Source: Winogradskyella sp. MH6 (GTDB lineage Bacteria > Bacteroidota > Bacteroidia > Flavobacteriales > Flavobacteriaceae). Taken from it: a DNA stretch of 64,000 nt. The stretch spans positions 1,488,001 through 1,552,000 of the forward strand of contig NZ_CP094494.1 of the NCBI RefSeq assembly GCF_022810765.1, read 5' to 3'. The notes beneath the pieces are model-generated. The model was not told the origin of the DNA. It saw nothing but the letters and a program-made list of their open reading frames with translations, and did no database searches. This document shows positions 41,738 to 49,972 of this stretch, piece after piece; positions within the stretch are counted from its first letter, which is position 1, and every line of letters starts with the position of its first letter. Made by a program: the position numbers and the translations under genes.

Positions 41738-42679
41738 CTACATCACAAACTTATTACTAATTGACTTGTTGTGATGTACATTATACATTACACCAGCAAA
41801 CAAATTGGCGCAACTTAAAACTCTAAGTTTTTTGCTTTCTTGTTTTAGAGGAATAGAATTGGTAACAATTAATTCTTCAAGTTTAGAATTTTCTAATCGC
41901 TCGTATGCACTACCAGATAAAATAGGATGTGTACAAATAGCTCTAACACTTTTAGCTCCACGTTCCATCATAAGATCTGCAGCTTTAGTAAGCGTACCAG
42001 CTGTATCAACCATATCATCTACTAAAACTACGTTTTTACCAGTAACATCACCAATGAGCTCCATGTGTGAGATAACATTGGCTTTAGCACGTTGTTTATA
42101 ACAAATTACTACGTCACTTTTTAAAGCTTTAGAGTATGCATAAGCACGTTTAGAACCTCCCATGTCTGGGGAAGCAATGGTTAGATTGTCTAGGTTTAAA
42201 CTTTTTAAGTATGGTAAAAAGATTGTAGATGCAAATAAATGGTCTACAGGTTTTTCAAAGAATCCTTGTATTTGGTCTGCGTGCAAATCCATGGTAATAA
42301 TACGCGTTGCACCAGCAGCCTCCAGCATTTTAGCCACTAATTTTGCAGCTATTGGTACCCTTGGTTTATCCTTTCTATCTTGTCTTGCCCAACCAAAATA
42401 AGGCATCACGGCTGTAATATGTCTTGCAGAAGCACGTTTGGCAGCATCAATCATCAATAACATTTCCATTAAATTTTCTGGTCCGGGATGTGTAGAGCCA
42501 ATGATAAAAATACGTGTACCTCTAATAGATTCTTCGTATGATGGTTGAAATTCACCATCACTATAAGTAGAAGTAATAACATTACCTAATTCAACTCCGT
42601 AGGCAGCTGCAATTTCTTCTGCTAAATCTTTGCTTTGTGAACAAGTGAAAATCTTGGCTTCTGTGATATTATTAGGCAT
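41738..42679 (-). CDS. prs: ribose-phosphate pyrophosphokinase
   Basis: Makes PRPP from ribose 5-phosphate and ATP for nucleotides, His and Trp. 313 residues with the flexible-loop motif 'YFGWARQDRKDKPRVPIAAK', the cation-binding 'TMDLHADQIQGFF', and the PRPP-binding loop 'NVVLVDDMVDTAGTLTKAADLM'. Full length. Monocistronic; divergent from the tRNA-Leu gene. The 178-bp spacer to rplY contains only a pair of distant inverted arms (41635-41642 / 41703-41710). Confidence 0.97.
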   Translation of the reverse strand: MPNNITEAKIFTCSQSKDLAEEIAAAYGVELGNVITSTYSDGEFQPSYEESIRGTRIFIIGSTHPGPENLMEMLLMIDAAKRASARHITAVMPYFGWARQDRKDKPRVPIAAKLVAKMLEAAGATRIITMDLHADQIQGFFEKPVDHLFASTIFLPYLKSLNLDNLTIASPDMGGSKRAYAYSKALKSDVVICYKQRAKANVISHMELIGDVTGKNVVLVDDMVDTAGTLTKAADLMMERGAKSVRAICTHPILSGSAYERLENSKLEELIVTNSIPLKQESKKLRVLSCANLFAGVMYNVHHNKSISNKFVM

Positions 42680-42727
42680 TTTAGAAAGTAATTAAAAAGG
42701 GTTGTTAGTTGGATTATTTAATGCGTT

Positions 42728-42735
42728 CAAAGTTA
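42728..42735 (-). promoter_or_regulatory. -7 promoter element for prs
   Basis: TAACTTTG on the minus strand, 48 bp before the prs ATG. Confidence 0.65.
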
Positions 42736-42802
42736 GAAAAATTATTCACTCACTAAAAGTATAAAACCTACTATTTTTAGTTGGTTGCCGAAAAATATTT
42801 TA

Positions 42803-42810
42803 TATTTTTG
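42803..42810 (+). promoter_or_regulatory. -7 promoter element for tRNA-Leu
   Basis: TATTTTTG, with TTGG at 42781-42784 as a possible -33 element (18-bp spacing); the tRNA begins 27 bp downstream. Confidence 0.65.
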
Positions 42811-42837
42811 CCTCCCAATATTTATTGAAACTAATTT

Positions 42838-42919
42838 GCTCAAGTGGCGGAATTGGTAGACGCGCTGGATTCAAAATCCAGTTTCTTCGGAAGTGTGGGT
42901 TCGATTCCCACCTTGAGTA
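42838..42919 (+). tRNA. tRNA-Leu (anticodon CAA)
   Basis: Class II tRNA cloverleaf by eye. Acceptor GCTCAAG / CTTGAGT (first pair G-U), D arm with GG at 'AATTGGTAGA', anticodon stem CTGGA / TCCAG around loop TTCAAAA, anticodon CAA at 42872-42874 reading UUG, long variable arm with TTCG loop, T arm GTGGG-TTCGATT-CCCAC. CCA is not encoded. Confidence 0.96.
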
Positions 42920-42920
42920 C

Positions 42921-42956
42921 AAAACTTCTAATGTTTAAATACGTTAGAAGTTTTCT
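42921..42956 (+). terminator. terminator after tRNA-Leu
   Basis: AAAACTTCTAA / TTAGAAGTTTT, extended by a G-T and a G-C pair, with an 8-nt loop, then a pyrimidine-rich tail. Confidence 0.85.
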
Positions 42957-43020
42957 TTTCTGAGAAGAATGTCAAAAATAGTCTAGTTTATTATATTGGC
43001 CTATAAAACCTTTTCAAACT

Positions 43021-44142
43021 TTGAAAGTACAATTTTTAATTTTTGCTTTTTTTTCACTCACTCAGCTTGTTGTTGGGCAAAAGTTTCAGGATACTATTCC
43101 CTTTCGAAACGATTTGGGTTTAGTCATAATTCCAGTTTCATTTAATGGTGTAGAAAAACAGTTTGCTTTAGACACTGGTGCTGAATATTCGGTAGCCTAT
43201 GACTGGGCGAATAATGAATTAAAAAAGACCAACAAAACACTCAATGTAGTGTCTTCGAGTGGTCTGCGTAGTAAAATGAGATTTTATAAAAGTGGCACTA
43301 TTAATATTGGTAGCAGAAAAATTACAGGACATCGCATTTTAAATACGGCAAGGAATGATATCTTTTCTTGTCATAATATTGATGGTATTCTTGGTATAGA
43401 TATTATTAAAGAACTCAATTGGAAGATTGATTTTAAGCAGAAATTATTGGTCATGTATCCATCAGATTATATGCCAGACGATCTTGATTCAATGCATGAA
43501 TTGGATTTTAATTTTACTGATAACCATCCCTATGTTTATATGCAGCGCAAAGGCAATCGCTTTGAATTTTTACTAGATACAGGTGCAGGTAAATCATCTA
43601 ACATATCTCAAAAGGATTATAATTTGACCAACATTGATGATTTTCCACAAGCAGAAATTTACACTGGTAATTATGATGTTAATGGTTTGTTTGCTACCAC
43701 TAAACCAAAGGTGTTTCAGTTTCCTGAAAGTTCATCTAAAAATGTAAAAATATCCCCTGTTATTTATTACAATAACCAAAAGTCTTCAAAAATTGGAAAC
43801 AATCTATGGGAGGGTTTATCACTTTTTCTAAGCTTAAAAAAGAATCGACTCTATGTATCATCTTCTCAGATAAAAGAGGCATATGATAACTATCCTTGTT
43901 ATGTTTCTTTTCATAAAGGTGCGATGAGAATTATGAGCATAGTAAAAGGAAGTGCAATTTGGAATTTGGGTGTTAGACAAGGGGATGAGATATTACGATA
44001 TAACGAGCAGCAATTTACAGACTTTTGCACTTTAGATCAGTACCAACGTCAATTAACAAAGTCAGGAGAGCCATTCACCATAGAATTAAAAAGTGGTGTA
44101 AAAGTAACGCTTTCAAAAAGCGAGAGCTTAAAAAATAAGTAG
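43021..44142 (+). CDS. secreted retropepsin-like aspartic protease with PDZ domain
   Basis: 373 residues. TTG start at 43021 gives a signal peptide ('KVQFLIFAFFSLTQLVVGQ'); no ATG does. Two aspartic-protease half-sites are visible: Asp51-Thr-Gly-Ala ('FALDTGAEYSVAYDW') and a second DTGA in 'FEFLLDTGAGKSSNIS', each with the hydrophobic strands of the retropepsin fold; the flap-like 'GIDIIKELNWKIDF' follows the first. The C-terminal ~80 residues form a PDZ domain ('IVKGSAIWNLGVRQGDEILRYNEQQFTD'). Probably a periplasmic protease; the substrate is unknown. No -7 element was found between the tRNA terminator and this gene. Confidence 0.85.
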   Translation: MKVQFLIFAFFSLTQLVVGQKFQDTIPFRNDLGLVIIPVSFNGVEKQFALDTGAEYSVAYDWANNELKKTNKTLNVVSSSGLRSKMRFYKSGTINIGSRKITGHRILNTARNDIFSCHNIDGILGIDIIKELNWKIDFKQKLLVMYPSDYMPDDLDSMHELDFNFTDNHPYVYMQRKGNRFEFLLDTGAGKSSNISQKDYNLTNIDDFPQAEIYTGNYDVNGLFATTKPKVFQFPESSSKNVKISPVIYYNNQKSSKIGNNLWEGLSLFLSLKKNRLYVSSSQIKEAYDNYPCYVSFHKGAMRIMSIVKGSAIWNLGVRQGDEILRYNEQQFTDFCTLDQYQRQLTKSGEPFTIELKSGVKVTLSKSESLKNK

Positions 44143-44186
44143 TAACACTATCCTCAAAACATTAATCTTAGGCTTTTCACCTCATG

Positions 44187-44194
44187 TAGATTTG
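44187..44194 (+). promoter_or_regulatory. -7 promoter element for the 44248 TPR gene
   Basis: TAGATTTG, 53 bp before the ATG. A 7-bp inverted repeat lies in the leader. Confidence 0.55.
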
Positions 44195-44207
44195 GTACGT
44201 TTTTTGT

Positions 44208-44227
44208 GGTTATTTAGTTGAATAACC
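44208..44227. repeat. inverted repeat in the leader of the 44248 gene
   Basis: GGTTATT (44208-44214) / AATAACC (44221-44227) with a 6-nt spacer, just downstream of the expected transcription start. Operator or mRNA hairpin. Confidence 0.5.
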
Positions 44228-44247
44228 AACTATAAATCAACTACATT

Positions 44248-45636
44248 ATGAAACTAAAAACCCTCACTTTTTCTGTGGTTTTGCTATTGAGCTTTGGCAT
44301 TAATGCTCAAACCGAATTAGAATGTAAGACCAAACTTTCCATTTTTCACGAACCTACTAAAGCCAAAAAATATGATGCTGCATACGAGCCATGGTTGTTT
44401 GTGAAAAAGAATTGTCCTGATTTAAATTTAGCCATATATGCTGATGGTGAGAAAATCCTTAAACACAAAATTGAAAACTCAAAAGGCGAGGTTCAATTGA
44501 GTTTTGTAAATGCTATGTTAGATTTATGGATTCTGAGAAATGAGCATTTTAAAAGTGATACTCCGCAAGGTGAATTTAATGCAAAAGCCTGTCAATTACA
44601 ATACGATTTTAAAGATGAATTAAGTAAAACGTCCTTAGAACTATTTAGTTGTTTTGATGCTGCTTTTAATGCAGATAAAGAAACCTTTACACATCCCAAA
44701 AGTTTGTACACCTATTTTTCTTTGATGGTAGAGTTATTTGATGCTGGAAAAAAATCTTCAGCAGAGTTGTTTGATAACTATGATGATGTTAGTGAAAAAA
44801 TAGAAGTAGAAATTCAGAATTATTCTGAAAAATTAAATGCCTTGGTAGCGAAAATTGATAATGGATCAAGGCTTACTGGTAGTGAAGAAAATAAGAAAAG
44901 AGCTTACGAAAGCTATCTTAAAAACTATACGCTTATTCAGAATAATATGAATGTTATCGTAGATAAAAGAGCTACCTGCAAGAATTTAATACCTCTTTAC
45001 ACCAAGGATTTTGAAACACATCAAAACGATTCTATTTGGTTAAAGCGTTCCGTGAGTAGAATGTACCATAAAGATTGTACAGGTGATGACCTATATGAAA
45101 CGTTAGTTAAGCAATATGATAAAGTGGCGCCATCTGCGGATACTAAAGTATATATTGCTACACTCTTATTTAAAAAAGGAAAAGATAATGAAGCTCTTGA
45201 ATATTTGGAAAAAGCAGGTGAGTTAGAAACAAGACCGTATAATAAAGCCAATATTTTATTTAGAATTGGTGCTATTCTTAAAGAAAAAAGACAGTACTCT
45301 AAAGCACGAAATTATTTATCAGAGGCACTAAAGTTAAATCCTTCAAACGGGAAACCACACCTATTAATAGCGCTTATGTATGATGATAGTGCTAAGGATA
45401 AAAATTGCGGTAAAGATAGTTTTGAACAAAGAGCGGTTTTTTGGCTAGCGGCAGAGGAAGCTCAAAAAGCTTCTAGAGTAGATCCAACCTTAAATGACCT
45501 TGCGCAAAAATATGTAAATAGTTACTTAGCTAAGGCGCCAACCAAAGAAGATATATTCCTTAGTGGTTTGGCTGGTAAAACGCTAAAAATAGGATGTTGG
45601 ATTAATAGGTCTATAAAAGTGCCGACTATTGATTAA
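44248..45636 (+). CDS. secreted TPR-containing protein
   Basis: 462 residues with a signal peptide ('MKLKTLTFSVVLLLSFGINAQ') and a mostly helical mature part. TPR units are clearest at 300-400 ('KVYIATLLFKKGKDNEALEYLEKAGELE', 'ANILFRIGAILKEKRQYSKARNYLSEALKLNPSNGKPHLLIALMY'). Paired cysteines are spread through the protein, which suggests periplasmic disulfides. A flavobacterial family without known function; likely a scaffold at the outer membrane or periplasm. Terminated at 45666-45696. Confidence 0.85.
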   Translation: MKLKTLTFSVVLLLSFGINAQTELECKTKLSIFHEPTKAKKYDAAYEPWLFVKKNCPDLNLAIYADGEKILKHKIENSKGEVQLSFVNAMLDLWILRNEHFKSDTPQGEFNAKACQLQYDFKDELSKTSLELFSCFDAAFNADKETFTHPKSLYTYFSLMVELFDAGKKSSAELFDNYDDVSEKIEVEIQNYSEKLNALVAKIDNGSRLTGSEENKKRAYESYLKNYTLIQNNMNVIVDKRATCKNLIPLYTKDFETHQNDSIWLKRSVSRMYHKDCTGDDLYETLVKQYDKVAPSADTKVYIATLLFKKGKDNEALEYLEKAGELETRPYNKANILFRIGAILKEKRQYSKARNYLSEALKLNPSNGKPHLLIALMYDDSAKDKNCGKDSFEQRAVFWLAAEEAQKASRVDPTLNDLAQKYVNSYLAKAPTKEDIFLSGLAGKTLKIGCWINRSIKVPTID

Positions 45637-45665
45637 TAAGAAAAGATTTCTTTGAGATTTAGTAT

Positions 45666-45696
45666 AAAAAGCCTAAAGTTATTCTTTAGGCTTTTT
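45666..45696 (+). terminator. rho-independent terminator after the TPR gene
   Basis: AAAAAGCCTAAAG / CTTTAGGCTTTTT, 13-bp perfect stem with a 5-nt loop. Confidence 0.92.
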
Positions 45697-45710
45697 ATCA
45701 ATATTAATTG

Positions 45711-45718
45711 TAACTTTG
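45711..45718 (+). promoter_or_regulatory. -7 promoter element for the HupE-like gene
   Basis: TAACTTTG, 29 bp before the ATG at 45748. Confidence 0.65.
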
Positions 45719-45747
45719 GTCTGTCCCAAATTAAATAAATTTAAACT

Positions 45748-46338
45748 ATGTTAGAGAACTTTTGGTTTAATGTGCAATACGGCATTAATCACGTACTGGA
45801 TTTAAATGGTTACGATCATGTCCTTTTTTTAATGGTACTAGCAGTACCTTATATCTTTAAAGATTGGAAACGTGTTTTACTTCTGGTTTCCATGTTTACT
45901 TTAGGACATACCTTGTCATTGGTTTTAGCTGCTTATGGTGTTGTTTCTGTAGATGGAGGACTGGTTGAGTTCTTAATACCTATAACCATATTAATTGCAG
46001 CGGTTTACAATGTCTTTACAGCAGGTAAAAAAGATAAAGGCAAAAAAATAGGCTTGCTCTTTTTTGCTACATTATTTTTTGGTCTAATACACGGTTTAGG
46101 CTTTGCCAGAGAGTTTAAAATGTTTGCTGGTCAATCTGAAAACAAAGTAGAGCTTCTTCTAGAATTCGCACTAGGAATTGAAATAGCACAGGTTATCATT
46201 GTTTTTGTGGTCTTGTTCCTTGGGTTTTTGTTTCAAACTCTATTTAGATTTTCGCGTCGCGATTGGATTATGGTACTTTCAGCAATTGTAATAGGATTAG
46301 TTTTTGAAATGCTAATTCGTAACGACTACTTGTGGTAA
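45748..46338 (+). CDS. HupE/UreJ-like membrane protein
   Basis: 196 residues with about six membrane segments. Histidines and acids in the membrane match the HupE/UreJ_2 pattern: 'NGYDHVLFLMVL', 'FTLGHTLSLVLA', 'GLIHGLGFAREF' and 'LEFALGIEIAQVIIV'. HupE proteins are nickel or cobalt permeases in some bacteria, but no hydrogenase or urease gene is near and this branch in Bacteroidota is uncharacterised, so the metal is unknown. It has its own promoter. A short AAAGTTTT / AAAACTTT hairpin follows the stop (46343-46360), without a T-run. Confidence 0.82.
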   Translation: MLENFWFNVQYGINHVLDLNGYDHVLFLMVLAVPYIFKDWKRVLLLVSMFTLGHTLSLVLAAYGVVSVDGGLVEFLIPITILIAAVYNVFTAGKKDKGKKIGLLFFATLFFGLIHGLGFAREFKMFAGQSENKVELLLEFALGIEIAQVIIVFVVLFLGFLFQTLFRFSRRDWIMVLSAIVIGLVFEMLIRNDYLW

Positions 46339-46429
46339 TGCTAAAGTTTTGTAAAACTTTAACGACAGCGTAATTGCTTATACAATTCTATCCTATTATA
46401 TTCGTTACTTACATTGTATAAAACACTTA

Positions 46430-46858
46430 ATGTCAAACAAAAAACAATTACGTTACGATAAAGCTTATTTGCGTATTGCTCAAGAATGGGGAAAACTTTC
46501 GCATTGCAAACGTAAGCAGGTTGGCGCACTTATTGTAAAAGACCGAATGATTATTTCAGACGGTTATAATGGCACACCAACAGGTTTTGAGAATTATTGC
46601 GAAGATGATGAAGGCTACACAAAATGGTATGTGCTTCACGCCGAGGCCAATGCTATTTTAAAGGTAGCTTCTTCTACACAATCATGCAAAGGAGCAACTT
46701 TGTATATTACATTATCGCCCTGTAAGGAGTGTAGCAAGTTAATACATCAAGCAGGTATTGTAAGAGTTGTCTATTCTCAGTCATATAAAGATGATTCTGG
46801 TATAGAATTTTTGAAAAAAGCTGGAATAGAGTTGGAGTTAATAGAAGAGTTAAACTAA
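46430..46858 (+). CDS. dCMP deaminase (ComEB-like)
   Basis: 142 residues of the zinc-dependent cytidine/deoxycytidylate deaminase fold: zinc ligands His70 ('VLHAEANAI', with catalytic Glu72), Cys98 and Cys101 ('SPCKECSKLI'). The N-terminal 'YDKAYLRIAQEWGKLSHCKRKQVGALIVKDRMIISDGYNGTPTGFENYCE' is typical of dCMP deaminases and not of TadA. It supplies dUMP for thymidylate synthesis. The next gene starts 23 bp downstream on the same strand. Confidence 0.92.
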   Translation: MSNKKQLRYDKAYLRIAQEWGKLSHCKRKQVGALIVKDRMIISDGYNGTPTGFENYCEDDEGYTKWYVLHAEANAILKVASSTQSCKGATLYITLSPCKECSKLIHQAGIVRVVYSQSYKDDSGIEFLKKAGIELELIEELN

Positions 46859-46881
46859 GATTCCCATAAAAGGGAAATAAT

Positions 46882-48489
46882 ATGGCAACAAAGAATAAAT
46901 ACATACCACTTATTGTTGGTGTAGCTATTGCTGCAGGTGTTGTCATTGGCGGAAAGTTAAACTTTACAGATACTTCAGATAACCTTTTTACGACCAATAG
47001 TAAAAAGGATAAACTCAATCGCTTAATAGATTATATAGATTACGAATATGTAGATGATGTGAATACCGACAGCATTGTAGATGTTACGGTTAACGGGATT
47101 TTAGACAATCTAGATCCGCATTCAACATATATCCCAAAGGAAGACCTAGAAAGAATCACTGAAAACATGAAAGGTGATTTTGTTGGTATTGGTATCAATT
47201 ACTATCCTTACAAAGATACTATTGCTGTTATAAAACCAACTGAAGATGGTCCTAGTGAAAGTGCTGGTATAATGAGTGGAGATCGTATTTTGTTAGCAGA
47301 TGGAGATACAATTTATGGCAGAAATATTACTAACGAGTACATTTCAAAAAAATTAAAAGGAGACAAAAACACCAAAGTTAAGCTCACAGTATACAGAAAA
47401 AGCGAAGATGAGATTTTAGAGTTTGAAGTTAAGCGTAAATCAATTCCGATTAAAAGTGTTGATGCCGCTTATATGTTAACCGATGAGTTAGGCTACATAA
47501 AAATGAATCGCTTTGCAGAGACGAGTTTCAAAGAATTTAAGACGGCTTTAGAAGATCTGCAAGATCAAGGTGCTACAAAACTAGCTTTAGATTTACGAGA
47601 TAATCCAGGAGGTTTTCTTGGTATTGCAGAGCAAATTGCAGATGAGTTTTTAGAGGACGATAAACTCATTTTGTTTACAAGAGATAAAAAGGGACGAGAA
47701 GAGCGTACCTATGCCACAAGAAGAGGTGATTTTGAAGATGGTGAAATCTATATTCTCATCAATGAAAATTCAGCCTCAGCAAGTGAGGTTATTGCAGGTG
47801 CGTTACAAGATAATGACAAAGGGATTATAGTTGGAAGACGATCGTACGGTAAAGGTTTGGTACAACGTGAAATGGCACTAGGTGATGGTAGTGCTGTGCG
47901 TTTAACCGTTTCTAGGTATTACACACCAACAGGACGTTCCATTCAGAGACCATATACCAACGGAGACAATAATGCTTATTACAATGATTACTATAAACGT
48001 TTAAGAACAGGTGAGTTAGCAGACGAAGATAATATTGAAGTTGATGATTCGCTAAAATTCACAACGCCAAAAGGAAAGGTAGTGTATGGTGGTGGTGGAA
48101 TTATACCTGATGTTTTTGTGCCTGTAGACCGTTCTTTTGATAACGAAACGATTAACTATCTAAGACGCAGAGGTCATTTTGGTTACTTTGTTTTTGAAGA
48201 GTTAGATAAAGACAGAAGTATTTATCAAGATGTCACAAAATATGATTTTATAAATAATTTTGAGGTGAGTGATGATATCGTTGTTCGCTTTCAAGATTAC
48301 GTAAATCAAAAGGAAGGTACAAATATTACTTTTGTGGCTTATAATGATGAAATAAGACGTCTTATAAAAGCAACCCTAGCCAGACAGTTATTTGATGATA
48401 ATTCCTTTGAAGAAGTCCTAAACAAGGAAGATATCATGGTGCAAGAAGTGATTCTTCTTAGCAACGAATACCCAAGTTTTAAACAATAA
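46882..48489 (+). CDS. S41-family C-terminal processing protease
   Basis: 535 residues. An N-terminal anchor ('YIPLIVGVAIAAGVVIGGKL') comes first, then a PDZ domain (about 85-170, 'GIGINYYPYKDTIAVIKPTEDGPSESAGIMSGDRIL') and the S41 core with the Ser-Lys dyad: Ser in 'INENSASASEVIAGALQD' and Lys in 'GRRSYGKGLVQREM'. 'LALDLRDNPGGFLGIAEQIADEFL' is the family strand-turn signature. The extra C-terminal ~150 residues are charged. It degrades or trims exported proteins in the periplasm. Its stop overlaps the convergent FAD oxidoreductase gene by 11 bp. Confidence 0.93.
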   Translation: MATKNKYIPLIVGVAIAAGVVIGGKLNFTDTSDNLFTTNSKKDKLNRLIDYIDYEYVDDVNTDSIVDVTVNGILDNLDPHSTYIPKEDLERITENMKGDFVGIGINYYPYKDTIAVIKPTEDGPSESAGIMSGDRILLADGDTIYGRNITNEYISKKLKGDKNTKVKLTVYRKSEDEILEFEVKRKSIPIKSVDAAYMLTDELGYIKMNRFAETSFKEFKTALEDLQDQGATKLALDLRDNPGGFLGIAEQIADEFLEDDKLILFTRDKKGREERTYATRRGDFEDGEIYILINENSASASEVIAGALQDNDKGIIVGRRSYGKGLVQREMALGDGSAVRLTVSRYYTPTGRSIQRPYTNGDNNAYYNDYYKRLRTGELADEDNIEVDDSLKFTTPKGKVVYGGGGIIPDVFVPVDRSFDNETINYLRRRGHFGYFVFEELDKDRSIYQDVTKYDFINNFEVSDDIVVRFQDYVNQKEGTNITFVAYNDEIRRLIKATLARQLFDDNSFEEVLNKEDIMVQEVILLSNEYPSFKQ

Positions 48490-49090
48490 CTTTATCGTGT
48501 ACTTTGGTGTGTTTGCCACTATTCCAAAGTGTAAGAATATCTGTGGCTACATGAGCACCACTTCCAGAGGCCATAGCAAATTGACTTCTCCAGCCAGCTA
48601 AAGTACCAGCAACGTATAAATTATCTTCTACTAAATGATCTGTGTTTTTTAACCAGATTCTGTCTTTTTCTTTGGCAGCTCTAGGATGAGGTTCAATATA
48701 ATTTTCTAACCCTTTTATAGTAAAAAGATTAGTGTAGCCAACAGCTATTACTACAACCTTAGATGAGTATTCATTTTTATTAGTGGTAACCCTAAAGCCA
48801 TCTGTGTTTTTCTCTATGCGAGTTACCTTCTCGTTATCTATTTGGGTAACGTGAGGATATAAGTCTTTAAGCTGTTGCGTACCGTCCTTTAAAATGTCCT
48901 CTCCCAAAGTACCGGGTTTAAGTCCAAGGACATTATTAAACAATGCTGTTTGAAGATGAGAGGTTTTTTGATGTGCTATAATACCAATCTTTTTGTCTTT
49001 TGCAAAAGGCTTATCTTTTGCAGAACCTAAAACTAAAGCACAAGATAAACCAGCTGCACCAGCACCAATGATTAGTACATCAAAACTCAT
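48479..49090 (-). CDS. FAD-dependent oxidoreductase, short thioredoxin-reductase-like
   Basis: 203 residues. An FAD dinucleotide-binding motif is at the N terminus ('DVLIIGAGAAGLSCALVLG') and a second FAD motif near the C terminus ('DNLYVAGTLAGWRSQFAMASGSGAHVATDIL'). Between them the NADPH-binding insert and the CxxC redox pair of thioredoxin reductase are absent, so it is about two thirds the length of that enzyme and cannot reduce thioredoxin the usual way. It is the last gene of the MarC / small membrane protein / FAD protein set. Reaction unknown. Confidence 0.82.
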   Translation of the reverse strand: MSFDVLIIGAGAAGLSCALVLGSAKDKPFAKDKKIGIIAHQKTSHLQTALFNNVLGLKPGTLGEDILKDGTQQLKDLYPHVTQIDNEKVTRIEKNTDGFRVTTNKNEYSSKVVVIAVGYTNLFTIKGLENYIEPHPRAAKEKDRIWLKNTDHLVEDNLYVAGTLAGWRSQFAMASGSGAHVATDILTLWNSGKHTKVHDKVIV

Positions 49091-49290
49091 TTTCTTTTTT
49101 TGCTTAAAGTTTCAATTTTTTTAGAGATTCTAAGAATTTGTAATAAAAAAATAGCACAAAGTGCTGCAACAATTGTTATAACTGCTGTTTGGCTTTCGCC
49201 AGTTAATAATGCATCAAAGTTCAATTTTGTGGCGTTAAAAATTATAAGACCTACAGCAATAATGGTTAGTACCCAGATAAAAATTTTCAT
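49087..49290 (-). CDS. small two-TM membrane protein
   Basis: 67 residues: two membrane helices (about 2-19 and 34-53, 'AVITIVAALCAIFLLQILRI') and a basic C terminus ('KKIETLSKKRK'). No recognised family. It overlaps the start of the FAD oxidoreductase gene by 4 bp and follows marC after 11 bp, so it is an operon member. Confidence 0.75.
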   Translation of the reverse strand: MKIFIWVLTIIAVGLIIFNATKLNFDALLTGESQTAVITIVAALCAIFLLQILRISKKIETLSKKRK

Positions 49291-49301
49291 GTTAAAAAAG
49301 T

Positions 49302-49883
49302 TTAAGCTAATAGCATTTTAATGTTATGTGCAAATAATTTTACGGCTATCGCTAACAAAATTACACCAAAAACTTTTCTAATTATGTTAATGCCATTTTT
49401 ACCTATAATTCTTTCAATTTTTGCAGAGGTTTTAAGAACAGCATAAATTACAATAACATTACAGATTACGGCAACGATAATGTTTTCAATTTCAAATTCT
49501 GCCCGTAAAGATAACAAGGTTGTTAAGCTTCCTGGTCCGGCGATTAAAGGGAAAGCTAAAGGAAAGACTGATGCTGTTACGGCACTACTTTCATCATCTT
49601 TGTATAGTGTTATACCTAATATCATTTCTAATGCAATAAAGAAGATGACAAATGCACCGGCTACAGCAAATGAATTAACATCAATGCCAATGAGGTTTAA
49701 TAAACTTTTACCCACAAAAAGAAAAACAATCATAATTATACCAGCAATTAATGATGCTTTTTCACTCTGTATATGACCAACTTTTTTGCGTAAATCGATA
49801 ATGATTGGAATATTCCCTACAATATCAATTACAGCAAATAAAACCATAAAAGCAGTAAATATTTGTTTAATTTCTAACTGCAT
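49302..49883 (-). CDS. MarC-family integral membrane protein
   Basis: 193 residues from 49883 ('MQLEIKQIFTAFMVLFAVIDIVGNIPIIIDL'), which is the family N terminus; the longer frame from 49937 adds 18 residues that are not hydrophobic. Six membrane segments; 'FPLAFPLIAGPGSLTTLLSLRAEF' is the MarC signature. The name comes from the mar locus of E. coli, but a role in antibiotic resistance was not upheld; the function is unknown. Confidence 0.88.
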   Translation of the reverse strand: MQLEIKQIFTAFMVLFAVIDIVGNIPIIIDLRKKVGHIQSEKASLIAGIIMIVFLFVGKSLLNLIGIDVNSFAVAGAFVIFFIALEMILGITLYKDDESSAVTASVFPLAFPLIAGPGSLTTLLSLRAEFEIENIIVAVICNVIVIYAVLKTSAKIERIIGKNGINIIRKVFGVILLAIAVKLFAHNIKMLLA

Positions 49884-49960
49884 AGCTCCCGTTTTTAAAA
49901 TTCGCCGCAAAGGTCTTATTTTATTGTGGATTAACAATATAAATAACGGTAAAGTTTATT

Positions 49961-49968
49961 TATTTTTG
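49961..49968 (+). promoter_or_regulatory. -7 promoter element only 4 bp before the DUF3109 start
   Basis: TATTTTTG ends at 49968 and ATG is at 49973: a leaderless transcript is predicted. Confidence 0.6.
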
Positions 49969-49972
49969 TGGC

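Noticed and set aside
46343..46360. Terminator after the HupE-like gene
   Set aside because: AAAGTTTT/AAAACTTT has a 2-nt loop and no T-run; it is probably just AT-rich symmetry.
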